Assembly (NCBI GenBank): GCA_016720685.1 | Contig: JADKKC010000004.1 | Coordinates: forward strand, 1 to 64,000 | DNA length: 64,000 nt | Direction: 5' to 3' | DNA from: Zoogloea sp. | Lineage (GTDB): Bacteria > Pseudomonadota > Gammaproteobacteria > Burkholderiales > Rhodocyclaceae | Part shown: piece by piece, positions 36,606-45,733 of the stretch | Numbering within the stretch: the first letter of the stretch is position 1 | Layout: each line of letters begins with the position of its first letter | Position numbers and translations under genes: made by a program | Notes under the pieces: model-generated | What the model was told of the DNA's origin: nothing | The model's input: only the letters and a program-made list of their open reading frames with translations | Database searches by the model: none

Positions 36606-37413
36606 ATGCATCCCACTCTGAACATTGCCATCAAGGCCGCACGCCGTGCGGCCACCGTCATCAACCGGGCTTCGCTCGACGTCGATCTGCTACGCGTCGA
36701 GACAAAATCGCCCAACGATTTCGTAACCGAAGTAGACCGGGCGGCTGAAGAAGCCATCATCCAGGTACTCCGTGATGCCTATCCGAGCCACAGCATTTTA
36801 GCAGAAGAGTCCGGCGAGACCGGCCCGGAGGCCGACACCGAGTACCAATGGATCATCGATCCCCTCGATGGCACCACCAATTTTCTCCACGGTTTTCCCC
36901 AATACGCAATTTCCATCGCACTGGCCCGCCGGGGCGTAGTCGAGCAGGCCGTGGTCTTCGACCCGAACCGCAACGAGATGTTTACCGCATCGAAGGGCGC
37001 CGGCGCATTCCTGAACGATCGCCGCATCCGCGTCTCGAAACGTCTGCGTCTGCAGGAAGCCCTGGTCGGCACCGGCTTTCCCCTACCGCCAGTTCGCCAA
37101 CATCGACACCTACCTGGCCATCTTCAAGGAGCTCACCCAGAAAACCGCCGGCCTGCGTCGCCCCGGTGCAGCAGCGCTTGATCTGGCTTACGTCGCAGCG
37201 GGTCGCCTCGATGGTTTCTGGGAGTTCGGCCTGTCGCCTTGGGACATGGCCGCCGGCAGCCTGCTGATCAGTGAAGCCGGCGGCCTGGTGAGCGATTTGT
37301 CCGGGGAATCCGGCTACCTGGCCAGCGGCAACATCGTCGCCGCCACACCCAAGGTTTTCCCGCCGCTGATGCAGATCATCCAGGGACACTGCGCCGACAA
37401 GCTGCCCGCCTGA
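36606..37413 (+). pseudogene. suhB: Inositol-1-monophosphatase SuhB, frameshifted by an extra C
   Basis: Mg-dependent phosphatase family; in E. coli SuhB also joins the rRNA antitermination complex with NusA. From ATG 36606 (MHPTLNIAIKAARRAAT) the metal motifs EESG and IDPLDGTTNFLHGFPQYAIS are intact. At the C run 37080-37083 the frame shifts and would stop at 37181. Removing one C gives FPYRQFANIDTYL and continues through GAAALDLAYVAAGRLDGFWE to TGA 37413, for 268 residues, the E. coli length. A conserved, usually retained gene broken by one homopolymer base suggests sequence error rather than true loss. Confidence 0.88.
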
Positions 37414-37432
37414 ACGGCCGACAACCCGCCCG

Positions 37433-38047
37433 ATGAGCATTGCAGCCCTACTCCGCTACGCACTGGCAGGCTTGCTGCTTGCCAGTGCGTCGGCTTTTGC
37501 GGGAACCGTGCTGGTCTGGGGGGACAGTCTGTCAGCCGGCTACGGCTTGCGCCCCCAGCAGGCCTGGCCATCCCTCCTTGAAAAGAAGATCGCCGACGCA
37601 CGCCTTCCCCACACGGTTATCAACGCCAGCATCAGCGGCGAAACCACTGCCGGCGGACGCAGCCGGCTACCCGTGGCACTGCAAACCCATCGCCCCTCGC
37701 TGGTCGTCATCGAGCTGGGCGCCAATGACGGGCTCCGCGGGCTTCCCGTAGCGGCAATGAGCACCAACCTCCAGGCCATGATCGACGCAAGCCGCCAGGC
37801 CGGCGCCAAGGTGCTGCTGATCGGCATGCGCATGCCGCCCAACTACGGCCCGGACTACACCACCCGCTTCGAAAAAGCCTTCCAGGATCTGGCCAGGGCC
37901 AACAAGCTGCGCCTCGTGCCTTTCATGATGGAAGGCTTCGCCGACCAACGCGCCTATTTTCAGCAGGACGGCATCCATCCGGTTGCCGACGCCCAGCCCC
38001 TCATACTCGATACCATCTGGCGCGAACTCAAGCCGCTGTTGCGCTGA
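37433..38047 (+). CDS. tesA: TesA-type SGNH esterase/thioesterase I
   Basis: Periplasmic multifunctional acyl hydrolase (thioesterase, arylesterase, lysophospholipase). The 204 residues begin with a signal peptide (about 1-23, ending ASAFA). SGNH blocks follow: WGDSLSAGYG with Ser32, Gly in SISGETTAGG, Asn in GANDGLRG, and Asp/His in DGIHPVADAQ. It starts 19 bases after suhB. In several proteobacteria this gene sits near the lolD-like ABC genes, absent here. Confidence 0.88.
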   Translation: MSIAALLRYALAGLLLASASAFAGTVLVWGDSLSAGYGLRPQQAWPSLLEKKIADARLPHTVINASISGETTAGGRSRLPVALQTHRPSLVVIELGANDGLRGLPVAAMSTNLQAMIDASRQAGAKVLLIGMRMPPNYGPDYTTRFEKAFQDLARANKLRLVPFMMEGFADQRAYFQQDGIHPVADAQPLILDTIWRELKPLLR

Positions 38048-38108
38048 GCCCTGATTCAACCCGAAACACCTCGTCGAACCAGGCGCTCTGCCCCTCTCGC
38101 TCTGCCTC

Positions 38109-38654
38109 TTATGGCAGACGCAAGGAAGGGTTGTGTCCTTTTACCGCGCAGATGCGTTGAATGACCGCCGGCTTGGGCTCGGCAACTTCACCCTGCTCGT
38201 AGGCAAGTACGGTACAGGCGTCCGCGACGCGCTCGAAGAGTTCGTGGGAACGGAGCAAGAACGCCTCGTTACTCGGCTTGCCGAAGCGCTCGTTACCAAC
38301 CATGAAAGTCTCGTAGATCAGTACGCCACCATGGTTCAGCGCGGTCAGCAACAGAGGAAGGCGGGGACGAAAGAGATAATTGGTCACCACGATCGCATCG
38401 AAGCGACGACCGGCATAGGGCCACGGCCCCTCCTCCAGATCTGCTTCGCGGGTCGTCAAATGGGGCGTCCCCGTCAGCAGCTCTAGCGCCACTGCATCCC
38501 TGTCCACAGCTTCGACACGAAATCCCTTGCTCGCCAGCCAGCGTGCATGCCGGCCGCTGCCGCAGGCAAAATCAAGCACCTCTCCATCGGCAGCAATCAG
38601 TGGCGCGAAACGGGTAACCCACGGAGACGGAGTAAGCGAAGCAGCTCGGCTCAT
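38109..38654 (-). CDS. Class I SAM-dependent methyltransferase of unknown substrate
   Basis: Small Rossmann-fold methyltransferase of 181 residues. SAM motif I is VLDFACGSGRHARWLA (residues 26-41), the acidic end of strand 2 is VEAVDRD, and motif IV is FDAIVVTNYLFRP. It resembles the TehB/UbiE-like group in general architecture. I cannot name a substrate. GGAGG lies 12 bases before the ATG. It follows the pnp terminator and is probably transcribed alone; its 3' end converges with tesA. Confidence 0.8.
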   Translation of the reverse strand: MSRAASLTPSPWVTRFAPLIAADGEVLDFACGSGRHARWLASKGFRVEAVDRDAVALELLTGTPHLTTREADLEEGPWPYAGRRFDAIVVTNYLFRPRLPLLLTALNHGGVLIYETFMVGNERFGKPSNEAFLLRSHELFERVADACTVLAYEQGEVAEPKPAVIQRICAVKGHNPSLRLP

Positions 38655-38812
38655 CAGCGATCAAAGCCTCCAGGAATGAGATTGATTGTTGCAGCACCAG
38701 GCAAAGCGTGAGCCCTTTCTGGCCTGACGACCACGTCCTGCCGCGCTTCCCGTGAAAATCGGCAGCCTCGCCAAACCTTGCGACAACATTCGGGACGAAC
38801 GCACCCACCAAT

Positions 38813-38840
38813 AAAAACGGGCGCTTGGGCGCCCGTTTTT
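38813..38840 (-). terminator. Rho-independent terminator after pnp
   Basis: A perfect 12-base-pair stem (AAAAACGGGCGC and GCGCCCGTTTTT) with loop TTGG, 20 bases past the pnp stop. It has A and T runs on both sides and so could work on either strand. Confidence 0.9.
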
Positions 38841-38859
38841 ACAAATGACCAAACCCGGA

Positions 38860-40956
38860 TTACTGGGCTTGTTCGTTCAGCAATGCCTTCATCGACAAGC
38901 GGACACGACCCTTTTCGTCAGTCTCGAGCACCTTGACGCGAACGACCTGACCTTCTTTGAGGTAGTCGGACACGGCGTTGACGCGCTCGTTGGCGATCTG
39001 GGAGACGTGCAGCAAACCGTCACGACCCGGCATGATGTTGATGATCGCGCCGAAATCGAGAATACGCAGCACGGGGCCTTCATAGACCTTGCCCACTTCC
39101 ACTTCGGCGGTAATGTCCTCGATGCGCTTCTTGGCGATCTGGGCGCCTTCGGAGCTCACGGAAGAAATAGTCACGTTGCCGTCGTCGGTGATTTCGATGA
39201 TCGTGCCGGTTTCTTCCTGCAGTCCACGAATCACCGCGCCGCCCTTGCCGATCACGTCACGAATCTTCTCGGGGTTGATCTTCAGCGTGATCATGCGCGG
39301 AGCGAAGTCGGAAACTTCACCGCGGGCACCGCCGAGAGCGTCCTGCATCAGGCCGAGGATATGCAGACGGCCTTCCTTGGCCTGGGCCAGGGCAACCTGC
39401 ATGATTTCCTTGGTGATACCGAGGATCTTGATGTCCATCTGCAGCGCGGTGACACCCTTTTCGGTGCCGGCCACCTTGAAGTCCATGTCGCCGAGGTGAT
39501 CTTCGTCGCCCAGGATGTCGGTGAGGACCGCAAAACGGCCACCGTCCTTGATCAGACCCATGGCGATACCGGCCACCGGAGCCGACAGCGGAACGCCCGC
39601 ATCCATCATGGCCAGGGAGCCGCCGCACACAGAAGCCATCGAGCTGGAACCGTTGGATTCGGTAATCTCGGACACCACGCGAACGGTGTAGCTGAACGCT
39701 TCCTTGCTCGGCAGCACACCGGCCAAGGCGCGCTTGGCGAGGCGGCCGTGGCCGATCTCGCGACGCTTCGGCGAACCGAAACGACCGCACTCGCCCGTGG
39801 AGAACGGCGGGAAGTTGTAGTGCAGCATGAAGCGCTCGCGGTACTCGCCGGCCACTGCATCAATGATCTGCTCATCGCGGCCGGTGCCGAGCGTGGTCAC
39901 AACCAGCGCCTGGGTTTCGCCGCGGGTAAACAGCGCGGAACCGTGGGTACGCGGCAGCACGCCGACACGAATGTCGATCGGACGCACAGTGCGGGTGTCC
40001 CGACCATCGATACGCGGCTCACCGCTCAGGATGCGGCCGCGGACGACCTTGGCTTCCAGGTCGAAAATGATGTTGTTGACGGTGTTGGCGTCGAATACGA
40101 CACCTTCGGCAGCCAACGTTTCGTGCACTTCCTTGCCGATCGCCGACAGCTGCTGCGAACGAGCCTGCTTGGCGGTAATGCGAAAGGCTTCGTCAACCTT
40201 GGCGCTGGCAATCTCGGTAACGCGGGAGATCAGGGCCTCGTTCTTGGCCGGAGCCTGCCAGTCCCACTCGGGCTTGCCGGCTTCTTCAACCAGTTCGTTG
40301 ATGGCCTGGATGGCAGCCTGCATCTGGGTATGACCAAACACCACGCCGCCGAGCATCACTTCTTCAGACAGCTCAAGAGCTTCCGACTCGACCATCAGCA
40401 CGGCGGTTTCGGTACCCGCAACCACCAGATTCATCTTGCTGGTCTGCAGCTGGGTGGCGGTCGGGTTGAGGATGTACGCGCCGTTGTTGTAACCCACGCG
40501 GCAGGCGCCGATCGGGCCGGCAAACGGGATGCCGGCAATCGCCAGCGCCGCGGAGGCAGCGATCATCGCGGGGATGTCGGCGTCGACTTCCGGATTCAGG
40601 GACACCACCTGGGCAATGACCTGCACTTCGTTGTAGAAGCCTTCCGGAAACAGCGGGCGGATCGGGCGATCGATCAGCCGGGAGGTCAGCGTTTCCTTCT
40701 CGGTAGGACGACCTTCCCGCTTGAAGAAGCCACCGGGGATACGGCCGGCCGCGTAGAACTTCTCAACATAATCAACGGTCAGCGGGAAGAAATCCTGGCC
40801 CGGCTTGGCGTTCTTCGCCGCTACCACGGTCGCCAGCACCACGGTGTCGTCCATGGTAATAAGCACAGCGCCATGAGCCTGGCGGGCAACTTCGCCGGTT
40901 TCCAGGGTGACGGTGTGGGAGCCGTAGGTAAAAGTTTTCTTGATTGCAGTAGGCAA
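38860..40956 (-). CDS. pnp: Polyribonucleotide nucleotidyltransferase (PNPase)
   Basis: Phosphorolytic 3'-5' exoribonuclease of the degradosome. I place the start at TTG 40956 (LPTAIKKTFTYG, 698 residues) because AGGA lies 6 bases before it. An in-frame ATG at 40971 would put that site inside the gene and has no ribosome site of its own. Two RNase PH domains, the KH domain (KINPEKIRDVIGKGG) and the C-terminal S1 domain (GKVYEGPVLRILDFGAIINIMPG) are present. It follows rpsO across a hairpin, as in E. coli. Confidence 0.94.
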   Translation of the reverse strand: MPTAIKKTFTYGSHTVTLETGEVARQAHGAVLITMDDTVVLATVVAAKNAKPGQDFFPLTVDYVEKFYAAGRIPGGFFKREGRPTEKETLTSRLIDRPIRPLFPEGFYNEVQVIAQVVSLNPEVDADIPAMIAASAALAIAGIPFAGPIGACRVGYNNGAYILNPTATQLQTSKMNLVVAGTETAVLMVESEALELSEEVMLGGVVFGHTQMQAAIQAINELVEEAGKPEWDWQAPAKNEALISRVTEIASAKVDEAFRITAKQARSQQLSAIGKEVHETLAAEGVVFDANTVNNIIFDLEAKVVRGRILSGEPRIDGRDTRTVRPIDIRVGVLPRTHGSALFTRGETQALVVTTLGTGRDEQIIDAVAGEYRERFMLHYNFPPFSTGECGRFGSPKRREIGHGRLAKRALAGVLPSKEAFSYTVRVVSEITESNGSSSMASVCGGSLAMMDAGVPLSAPVAGIAMGLIKDGGRFAVLTDILGDEDHLGDMDFKVAGTEKGVTALQMDIKILGITKEIMQVALAQAKEGRLHILGLMQDALGGARGEVSDFAPRMITLKINPEKIRDVIGKGGAVIRGLQEETGTIIEITDDGNVTISSVSSEGAQIAKKRIEDITAEVEVGKVYEGPVLRILDFGAIINIMPGRDGLLHVSQIANERVNAVSDYLKEGQVVRVKVLETDEKGRVRLSMKALLNEQAQ

Positions 40957-41051
40957 AGGATGTCCTTTCATTCAATCGGCAGGCGGCAAACCACAACCGC
41001 ACGTGTAGCCGAGGTAAAAGCGCCGTTTTCTCTGGCGCACAGATATGACAA

Positions 41052-41083
41052 AGCCGGCGAAGCCACGTGGGCTTACACCGGCT
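41052..41083 (-). other. rpsO-pnp intergenic hairpin
   Basis: A long imperfect stem-loop: outer arms AGCCGG and CCGGCT, inner arms AAGCC and GGCTT, closed by a CACGT loop. It is in the same place as the RNase III-processed leader hairpin of E. coli pnp. It is followed by only three T, so processing is as likely as termination. Confidence 0.6.
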
Positions 41084-41151
41084 GTGCTCATGACCAAGCC
41101 TGCACGACCGGCAGGATTGTCACGTTCAGTAACGAAGCTATTTCTATCCGC

Positions 41152-41421
41152 TTACTTGCGCAGGCCGAGGCGAGCGATCAGCTCACGATAGCTGTCGACG
41201 TTCTTGCGCTTCAGGTAGTCAAGGAGTTTGCGACGCTGGCTAACCATCATCAGCAGACCGCGACGGGAATGGTGATCCTTGACGTTGGCCTTGAAGTGGC
41301 CGGTCAGATCGTTGATGCGGGCGGTAAGCAGAGCGACTTGCACTTCCGGAGATCCGGTATCGCCCTTGGCGCGCTGGTAGTCACCAACGATTTGCGCTTT
41401 TTGTTCAGTGGAGATTGCCAT
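41152..41421 (-). CDS. rpsO: 30S ribosomal protein S15
   Basis: Primary 16S rRNA-binding protein of the small subunit. It has 89 residues, standard length and sequence (MAISTEQKAQIVGDYQR, GDTGSPEVQVALLTARI, KDHHSRRGLLMMVSQRRKLLDYLK). It has its own promoter downstream of truB and heads the rpsO-pnp unit. Confidence 0.98.
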   Translation of the reverse strand: MAISTEQKAQIVGDYQRAKGDTGSPEVQVALLTARINDLTGHFKANVKDHHSRRGLLMMVSQRRKLLDYLKRKNVDSYRELIARLGLRK

Positions 41422-41459
41422 TGTTTAACTCGGTTAGTTGTAGCCTTGCGAAGCTCGCG

Positions 41460-41489
41460 ATTATATCGAACGGATGCCCGATTACTCAA
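41460..41489 (-). promoter_or_regulatory. Sigma70-type promoter of rpsO
   Basis: On the minus strand, TTGAGT (41484-41489) and a perfect TATAAT (41460-41465) are separated by 18 bases. The element lies in the 74-base gap between truB and rpsO, giving a leader of roughly 30 bases. Confidence 0.8.
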
Positions 41490-41495
41490 GACATT

Positions 41496-42413
41496 TCATT
41501 GGTTGCTGGTCGAAATCAGGCGTGTCGGCACCAGCGCGCCAGCGTCATCGAGATTTCCCACGCCAAGAAAACCTTCGTCATGGTAGACCCGAAACACCCC
41601 CCCCGCCGCACCAATACAGCCCTGTGCCGACTGACCATGGGTGAAACTGCGGGTCTGGTTCGCGTCAAGATCGAGCCGCGGCAAATGCACCAGCAGCGAA
41701 TCGACAGGAGCAAGCAGGCTGTCCCGATCTTCGGGAGGCATGGCCTCGATATCCGCCAGCAGCACCGCGCCATCAATAACGAAAGGGCCGATGCGCGTGC
41801 GCCTCAACGCGGTGAGATGGGCACCACAGCCCAGCATCGCCCCAAGATCGGAGGCAAGAGTACGCACATAGGTGCCCTTGCTGCACTCCACCCGGACCAT
41901 GAGGCTGTCACCGTCGCGGCTGAGACATTCAAAACGATGAATCCTTACATGACGCGGCTCGCGGGGAATCTCGATCCCGGCCCGAGCGTACTCGTAGAGC
42001 GCCTTCCCGTGATGCTTGAGGGCCGAATACATGGGTGGAACCTGCTCGATATCACCCCGTAACTTCACAAGCGCCCGTTCAATGTCGGAGTCGGAAACGT
42101 CAACCGGGCAGCGAGCCAGCACTTCGCCTTCGGCATCAGCCGTCGTCGTTGTCACGCCAAGCAGCACGGTCGCGTCATAGGCCTTGTCTGCGTCGAGCAA
42201 GGTCTGGGAAAACTTGGTGGCCTCTCCGAGGGTGAGCGGCAACAAGCCACTCGCCATCGGGTCCAGCGTGCCGGTATGGCCGCCCTTGGCTGCGTTCAAG
42301 AGCCAGCGGGCTTTCTGGAGGGCATTGTTGGAGCTGATGCCGACAGCCTTGTCCAGGAACAGGACGCCATTGACGACACGACGCGGAGTGCGTCGTTGAG
42401 GAGCTTTGGCCAA
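41496..42413 (-). CDS. truB: tRNA pseudouridine(55) synthase
   Basis: Makes pseudouridine 55 in the T loop of all tRNAs. The 305 residues match the family. The catalytic Asp51 is in GHTGTLDPMASGLLPL. YDATVLLGVTTTTADAEGE and a C-terminal PUA-like domain follow. It is 45 bases after rbfA in the canonical order. Confidence 0.96.
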   Translation of the reverse strand: MAKAPQRRTPRRVVNGVLFLDKAVGISSNNALQKARWLLNAAKGGHTGTLDPMASGLLPLTLGEATKFSQTLLDADKAYDATVLLGVTTTTADAEGEVLARCPVDVSDSDIERALVKLRGDIEQVPPMYSALKHHGKALYEYARAGIEIPREPRHVRIHRFECLSRDGDSLMVRVECSKGTYVRTLASDLGAMLGCGAHLTALRRTRIGPFVIDGAVLLADIEAMPPEDRDSLLAPVDSLLVHLPRLDLDANQTRSFTHGQSAQGCIGAAGGVFRVYHDEGFLGVGNLDDAGALVPTRLISTSNQ

Positions 42414-42458
42414 ACGGGAAAATTCCTGAAAAGGCGCTGCAAGCGCAGCGCCTGGATA

Positions 42459-42887
42459 TCAACGGGACGAATCCGTCTCCGCGCCGCCGGCATCGCCTTC
42501 ATCCGCCACATTGCCGGTCTCGTCGGCACGGTGACGATCAGCCTCGATGGCCTTGTCGATGAGCACGGAAATCCGGTTGCCGGTTTCCACAGAAGGATCG
42601 TAGACGAAGTGCAGCTCGGGCAGCGTATGAATACGGATGCGTTTGCCAAGCTCGCGACGCAGGAAGCTGCTGGCCCTACGCAAACCCCTGAGGATTTCGT
42701 CGAGCCCTTCCTGCCCCGTCATCGAGGTGAAGAATATCTTTGCGTGCGCGTAGTCCGGCGTGATCTCCACGTCGGTCAGGGTAATGAAACCGACGCGAGG
42801 ATCCTTAACTTCGAGCCGGATCAGCTCGGCCAGTTCGCGGCGGACTTGCTCAGCCACGCGCTGGCCACGGGAAAACTCCTTGGGCAT
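42459..42887 (-). CDS. rbfA: Ribosome-binding factor A
   Basis: Late 30S maturation and cold-adaptation factor. It has 142 residues with an N-terminal KH-like core (RVAEQVRRELAELIRLEVKDPRVGFITLTDVE; LHFVYDPSVETGNRI). The acidic Gly-rich tail is variable in the family. It starts 3 bases after infB. Confidence 0.95.
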   Translation of the reverse strand: MPKEFSRGQRVAEQVRRELAELIRLEVKDPRVGFITLTDVEITPDYAHAKIFFTSMTGQEGLDEILRGLRRASSFLRRELGKRIRIHTLPELHFVYDPSVETGNRISVLIDKAIEADRHRADETGNVADEGDAGGAETDSSR

Positions 42888-42890
42888 GGC

Positions 42891-45716
42891 TTACAGGGTC
42901 CGCGCAACTTCCTGGATTTCGAACACTTCGAGCTGGTCGCCTTCCTGGAGATCATTGAAATTACGGACCTGCAGACCGCACTCGTAGCCGAACTTGACTT
43001 CCTTGACGTCGTCCTTGAATCGCTTGAGCGATTCAAGTTCGCCGGTGTGGATGACCACGTGGTTGCGCAGCACACGAACTTGCGCGTTACGCTTGACGAG
43101 ACCTTCGAGTACGTAACAACCAGCGATCGTGCCAACCTTGGAGATCGTGAAGACCTGGCGAATTTCGACCAGACCCAGAACCTGCTCGCGCTTTTCGGGC
43201 GCCAGCATTCCGGACAGGGCGCTCTTAACTTCATCCACTGCATCGTAGATGATGTTGTAGTAGCGCAGATCCACGCCAAAAGTCTCTGCCAGCTTGCGGG
43301 CATTGGCATCGGCACGGATGTTGAAGCCGATGATGACGGCACCCGAGGCCTGGGCAAGGTTGACGTCGGACTCGCTGATTGCCCCGACGCCGCCGTGGAT
43401 AACCTGGACCCGGACTTCCTCGTTGGACAGCTTGACCAGCGAATGGGCCAGCGCTTCCTGGGAACCCTGCACGTCGGCCTTGATGATCAGGGGCAGGGTC
43501 TTGACCTCGCCCTCGCCCATCTGTTCGAACATGCTCTCGAGCTTGGCGGCCTGCAGCTTGGCGAGCTTTACGTCGCGGAACTTGCCCTGACGGAACAGTG
43601 CGATTTCCCGCGCCTTGCGCTCGTCAGCCAGCGCCACGACTTCATCACCGGCACCCGGAACTTCGGACAGACCGAGAATTTCCACCGGAATGGAAGGACC
43701 GGCCTCGTCGATCGGCTTGCCATTTTCATCGAGCATCGCACGGACACGACCAAAAGTCGCACCCGCCAGCACCACGTCACCACGCCGAAGCGTACCGGAC
43801 TGGACCAGCAGGGTTGCCACCGGACCACGCCCCTTGTCGAGACGGGCTTCGATGATCAGCCCCTTGGCCATGCTTTCGCGCGGCGCCGTGAGTTCGAGCA
43901 CTTCAGCCTGCAGCAGGATGCCTTCGAGCAGGCTGTCGATGCCCTGCCCCGTCTTCGCCGACACTTCGACGAACATCGTATCGCCGCCATAGGCTTCCGG
44001 CACGACGCCTTCGGTGATCAGCTCCTGACGGACACGCTCAAGGTTCGCACCGGGTTTGTCAATCTTGTTCACCGCCACGATCAGGGGCACTTCGGCCGCT
44101 TTCGCGTGGTGGATTGCCTCCTTGGTCTGGGGCATCACGCCGTCGTCGGCGGCTACCACCAGAACGACAAGGTCGGTTGCCTTGGCGCCACGGGCACGCA
44201 TCGCCGTAAAGGCCTCGTGACCCGGAGTGTCGAGGAAGGTAACCACGCCACGATCGGTTTCCACGTGGTAGGCACCAATGTGCTGCGTGATGCCGCCGGC
44301 TTCGCCCGCAGCGACCTTGGCGCGACGGATGTAGTCGAGCAGCGAGGTCTTGCCGTGGTCGACGTGACCCATGACGGTGACCACGGGAGCGCGGGGCTCC
44401 AGCGGAATATCCTTATGCTCGACGTCTTCCTCAAGGAAGGCGTCCGGATCGTCCAGCTTGGCCGCCAGCGCCTTGTGTCCCATTTCCTCGACGATGATCA
44501 TCGCCGTATCCTGGTCCAGCACCTGGTTGATGGTAACCATAGAGCCCATCTTCATCAGGGCCTTGATGACCTCGACGGCCTTGACGGACATCTTGTGGGC
44601 CAGATCGGCAACCGAGATGGTTTCCGGCACATGCACTTCGCGCACGATCGGCTCAGTCGGAGCGACGAAGGCAGTGGTGTCCTGGTGACGACCACCACTG
44701 CGGCCACCACTGCGGCCGCCGCCACGCCAGCCACCGGCACCGCCGGTCGTATCACCGCGGGTCTTGATCCCACCGCGACGCTTGGCATCGCCAGGCGCTT
44801 CCTTGCTGAGAACTTTTTTGACTTCCTTGCGGACGCCCTTGTCTTCAGTCTTGGCAGGCTTGTGCAGCGTACCCGTCTTGGGGGGCGCATCAGCCTCGAC
44901 CTTGGCCTTTTCGACAGCTGCCAGACGCTGCTTCTCGTCTTCGGCGCGCTGCAGCATGGTTGCGCGGGCGCGAGCTTCACGCTCCTGCTTTTCTTTGACA
45001 TCCGCAGCCTGACGGGCCGCCAGTTCGGAGTGGCGCTGGGCTTCGCGTTCCCGCGCGGCCTTTTCTTCAACGCTCAGGATAGAACCAGCCACAACGCGGC
45101 GCACCGGGGTTGCCGGACGCTCGGTTTTGGGTTCGGCCGACTTCTGTTCCGTCTTGGGCGCAGCCTTGACTTCAGGCACCTCGACGGGCGCCGGAGCAGG
45201 TTCGGGCTCCGGCTCCGGTTCCGGAACAGGCTCCGGTTCCTCGGCGACGACAACGGGTTCCGGCTCGGGCACCACTTCGACGACGGGCTCGACTTCCGGA
45301 GCAGCAAGCACCACCTCGGGCTCGATCGGCTCGACCACAGGAACGACAACCGGCTCGAGTTCCTGCACCGCCACTTCTTCAGCCTCTGCACTGACAGCAG
45401 TCTCCGAGGCGGGCGCTTCATCGCGCTTCACGAAGGTTCGCTTCTTGCGGACCTCGACCTGAACCGTGCGGGCACGCCCCGTGGAGTCGGTTGCCCGAAT
45501 CTCACTGGTTTCCTTGCGCGTCAGCGTGATCTTGGATTTTGCTGCGGTATCTCCGTGAGCGCGACGGAGAAAGTCGAGCAAGCGGGATTTATCCTGTTCA
45601 GAAAGCAGATCGGATTCCCGTGCCTTGTCAACGCCAGCCTTTTGCAACTGCTCGAGCAACACGGAGGCCGGCATTTTAAGTTCGCCGGCAAATTGTGTAA
45701 CGGTTGTCTGTCCCAT
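42891..45716 (-). CDS. infB: Translation initiation factor IF-2
   Basis: GTPase that places fMet-tRNA in the 30S initiation complex. It has 941 residues. N-terminal IF2_N domains (MGQTTVTQFAGELKMPASVLLEQLQKAGV) come first. A long low-complexity linker rich in Glu, Pro and Val (about 100-175) and basic Gly/Arg-rich sequence (about 315-345) follow. The G domain has G1 GHVDHGKTSLLDYIR near 447, DTPGHEAFTAMRARGA and NKIDKPGA; then domains II-IV. It sits between nusA and rbfA. Confidence 0.97.
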   Translation of the reverse strand: MGQTTVTQFAGELKMPASVLLEQLQKAGVDKARESDLLSEQDKSRLLDFLRRAHGDTAAKSKITLTRKETSEIRATDSTGRARTVQVEVRKKRTFVKRDEAPASETAVSAEAEEVAVQELEPVVVPVVEPIEPEVVLAAPEVEPVVEVVPEPEPVVVAEEPEPVPEPEPEPEPAPAPVEVPEVKAAPKTEQKSAEPKTERPATPVRRVVAGSILSVEEKAAREREAQRHSELAARQAADVKEKQEREARARATMLQRAEDEKQRLAAVEKAKVEADAPPKTGTLHKPAKTEDKGVRKEVKKVLSKEAPGDAKRRGGIKTRGDTTGGAGGWRGGGRSGGRSGGRHQDTTAFVAPTEPIVREVHVPETISVADLAHKMSVKAVEVIKALMKMGSMVTINQVLDQDTAMIIVEEMGHKALAAKLDDPDAFLEEDVEHKDIPLEPRAPVVTVMGHVDHGKTSLLDYIRRAKVAAGEAGGITQHIGAYHVETDRGVVTFLDTPGHEAFTAMRARGAKATDLVVLVVAADDGVMPQTKEAIHHAKAAEVPLIVAVNKIDKPGANLERVRQELITEGVVPEAYGGDTMFVEVSAKTGQGIDSLLEGILLQAEVLELTAPRESMAKGLIIEARLDKGRGPVATLLVQSGTLRRGDVVLAGATFGRVRAMLDENGKPIDEAGPSIPVEILGLSEVPGAGDEVVALADERKAREIALFRQGKFRDVKLAKLQAAKLESMFEQMGEGEVKTLPLIIKADVQGSQEALAHSLVKLSNEEVRVQVIHGGVGAISESDVNLAQASGAVIIGFNIRADANARKLAETFGVDLRYYNIIYDAVDEVKSALSGMLAPEKREQVLGLVEIRQVFTISKVGTIAGCYVLEGLVKRNAQVRVLRNHVVIHTGELESLKRFKDDVKEVKFGYECGLQVRNFNDLQEGDQLEVFEIQEVARTL

Positions 45717-45733
45717 ATTAACCCTCCGGGGTA

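Noticed and set aside
38572..38811. A 79-codon minus-strand frame upstream of the methyltransferase
   Set aside because: It largely overlaps the methyltransferase start in another frame and shows no recognisable motif.
38845..41586. A 913-codon plus-strand open frame antisense to pnp and rpsO
   Set aside because: Shadow of two verified genes; it also crosses the pnp terminator and the intergenic hairpin.
45127..45462. Repetitive Gly/Ser/Thr-rich plus-strand frame
   Set aside because: It is the antisense image of the Glu/Pro-rich repeat in the IF-2 linker.
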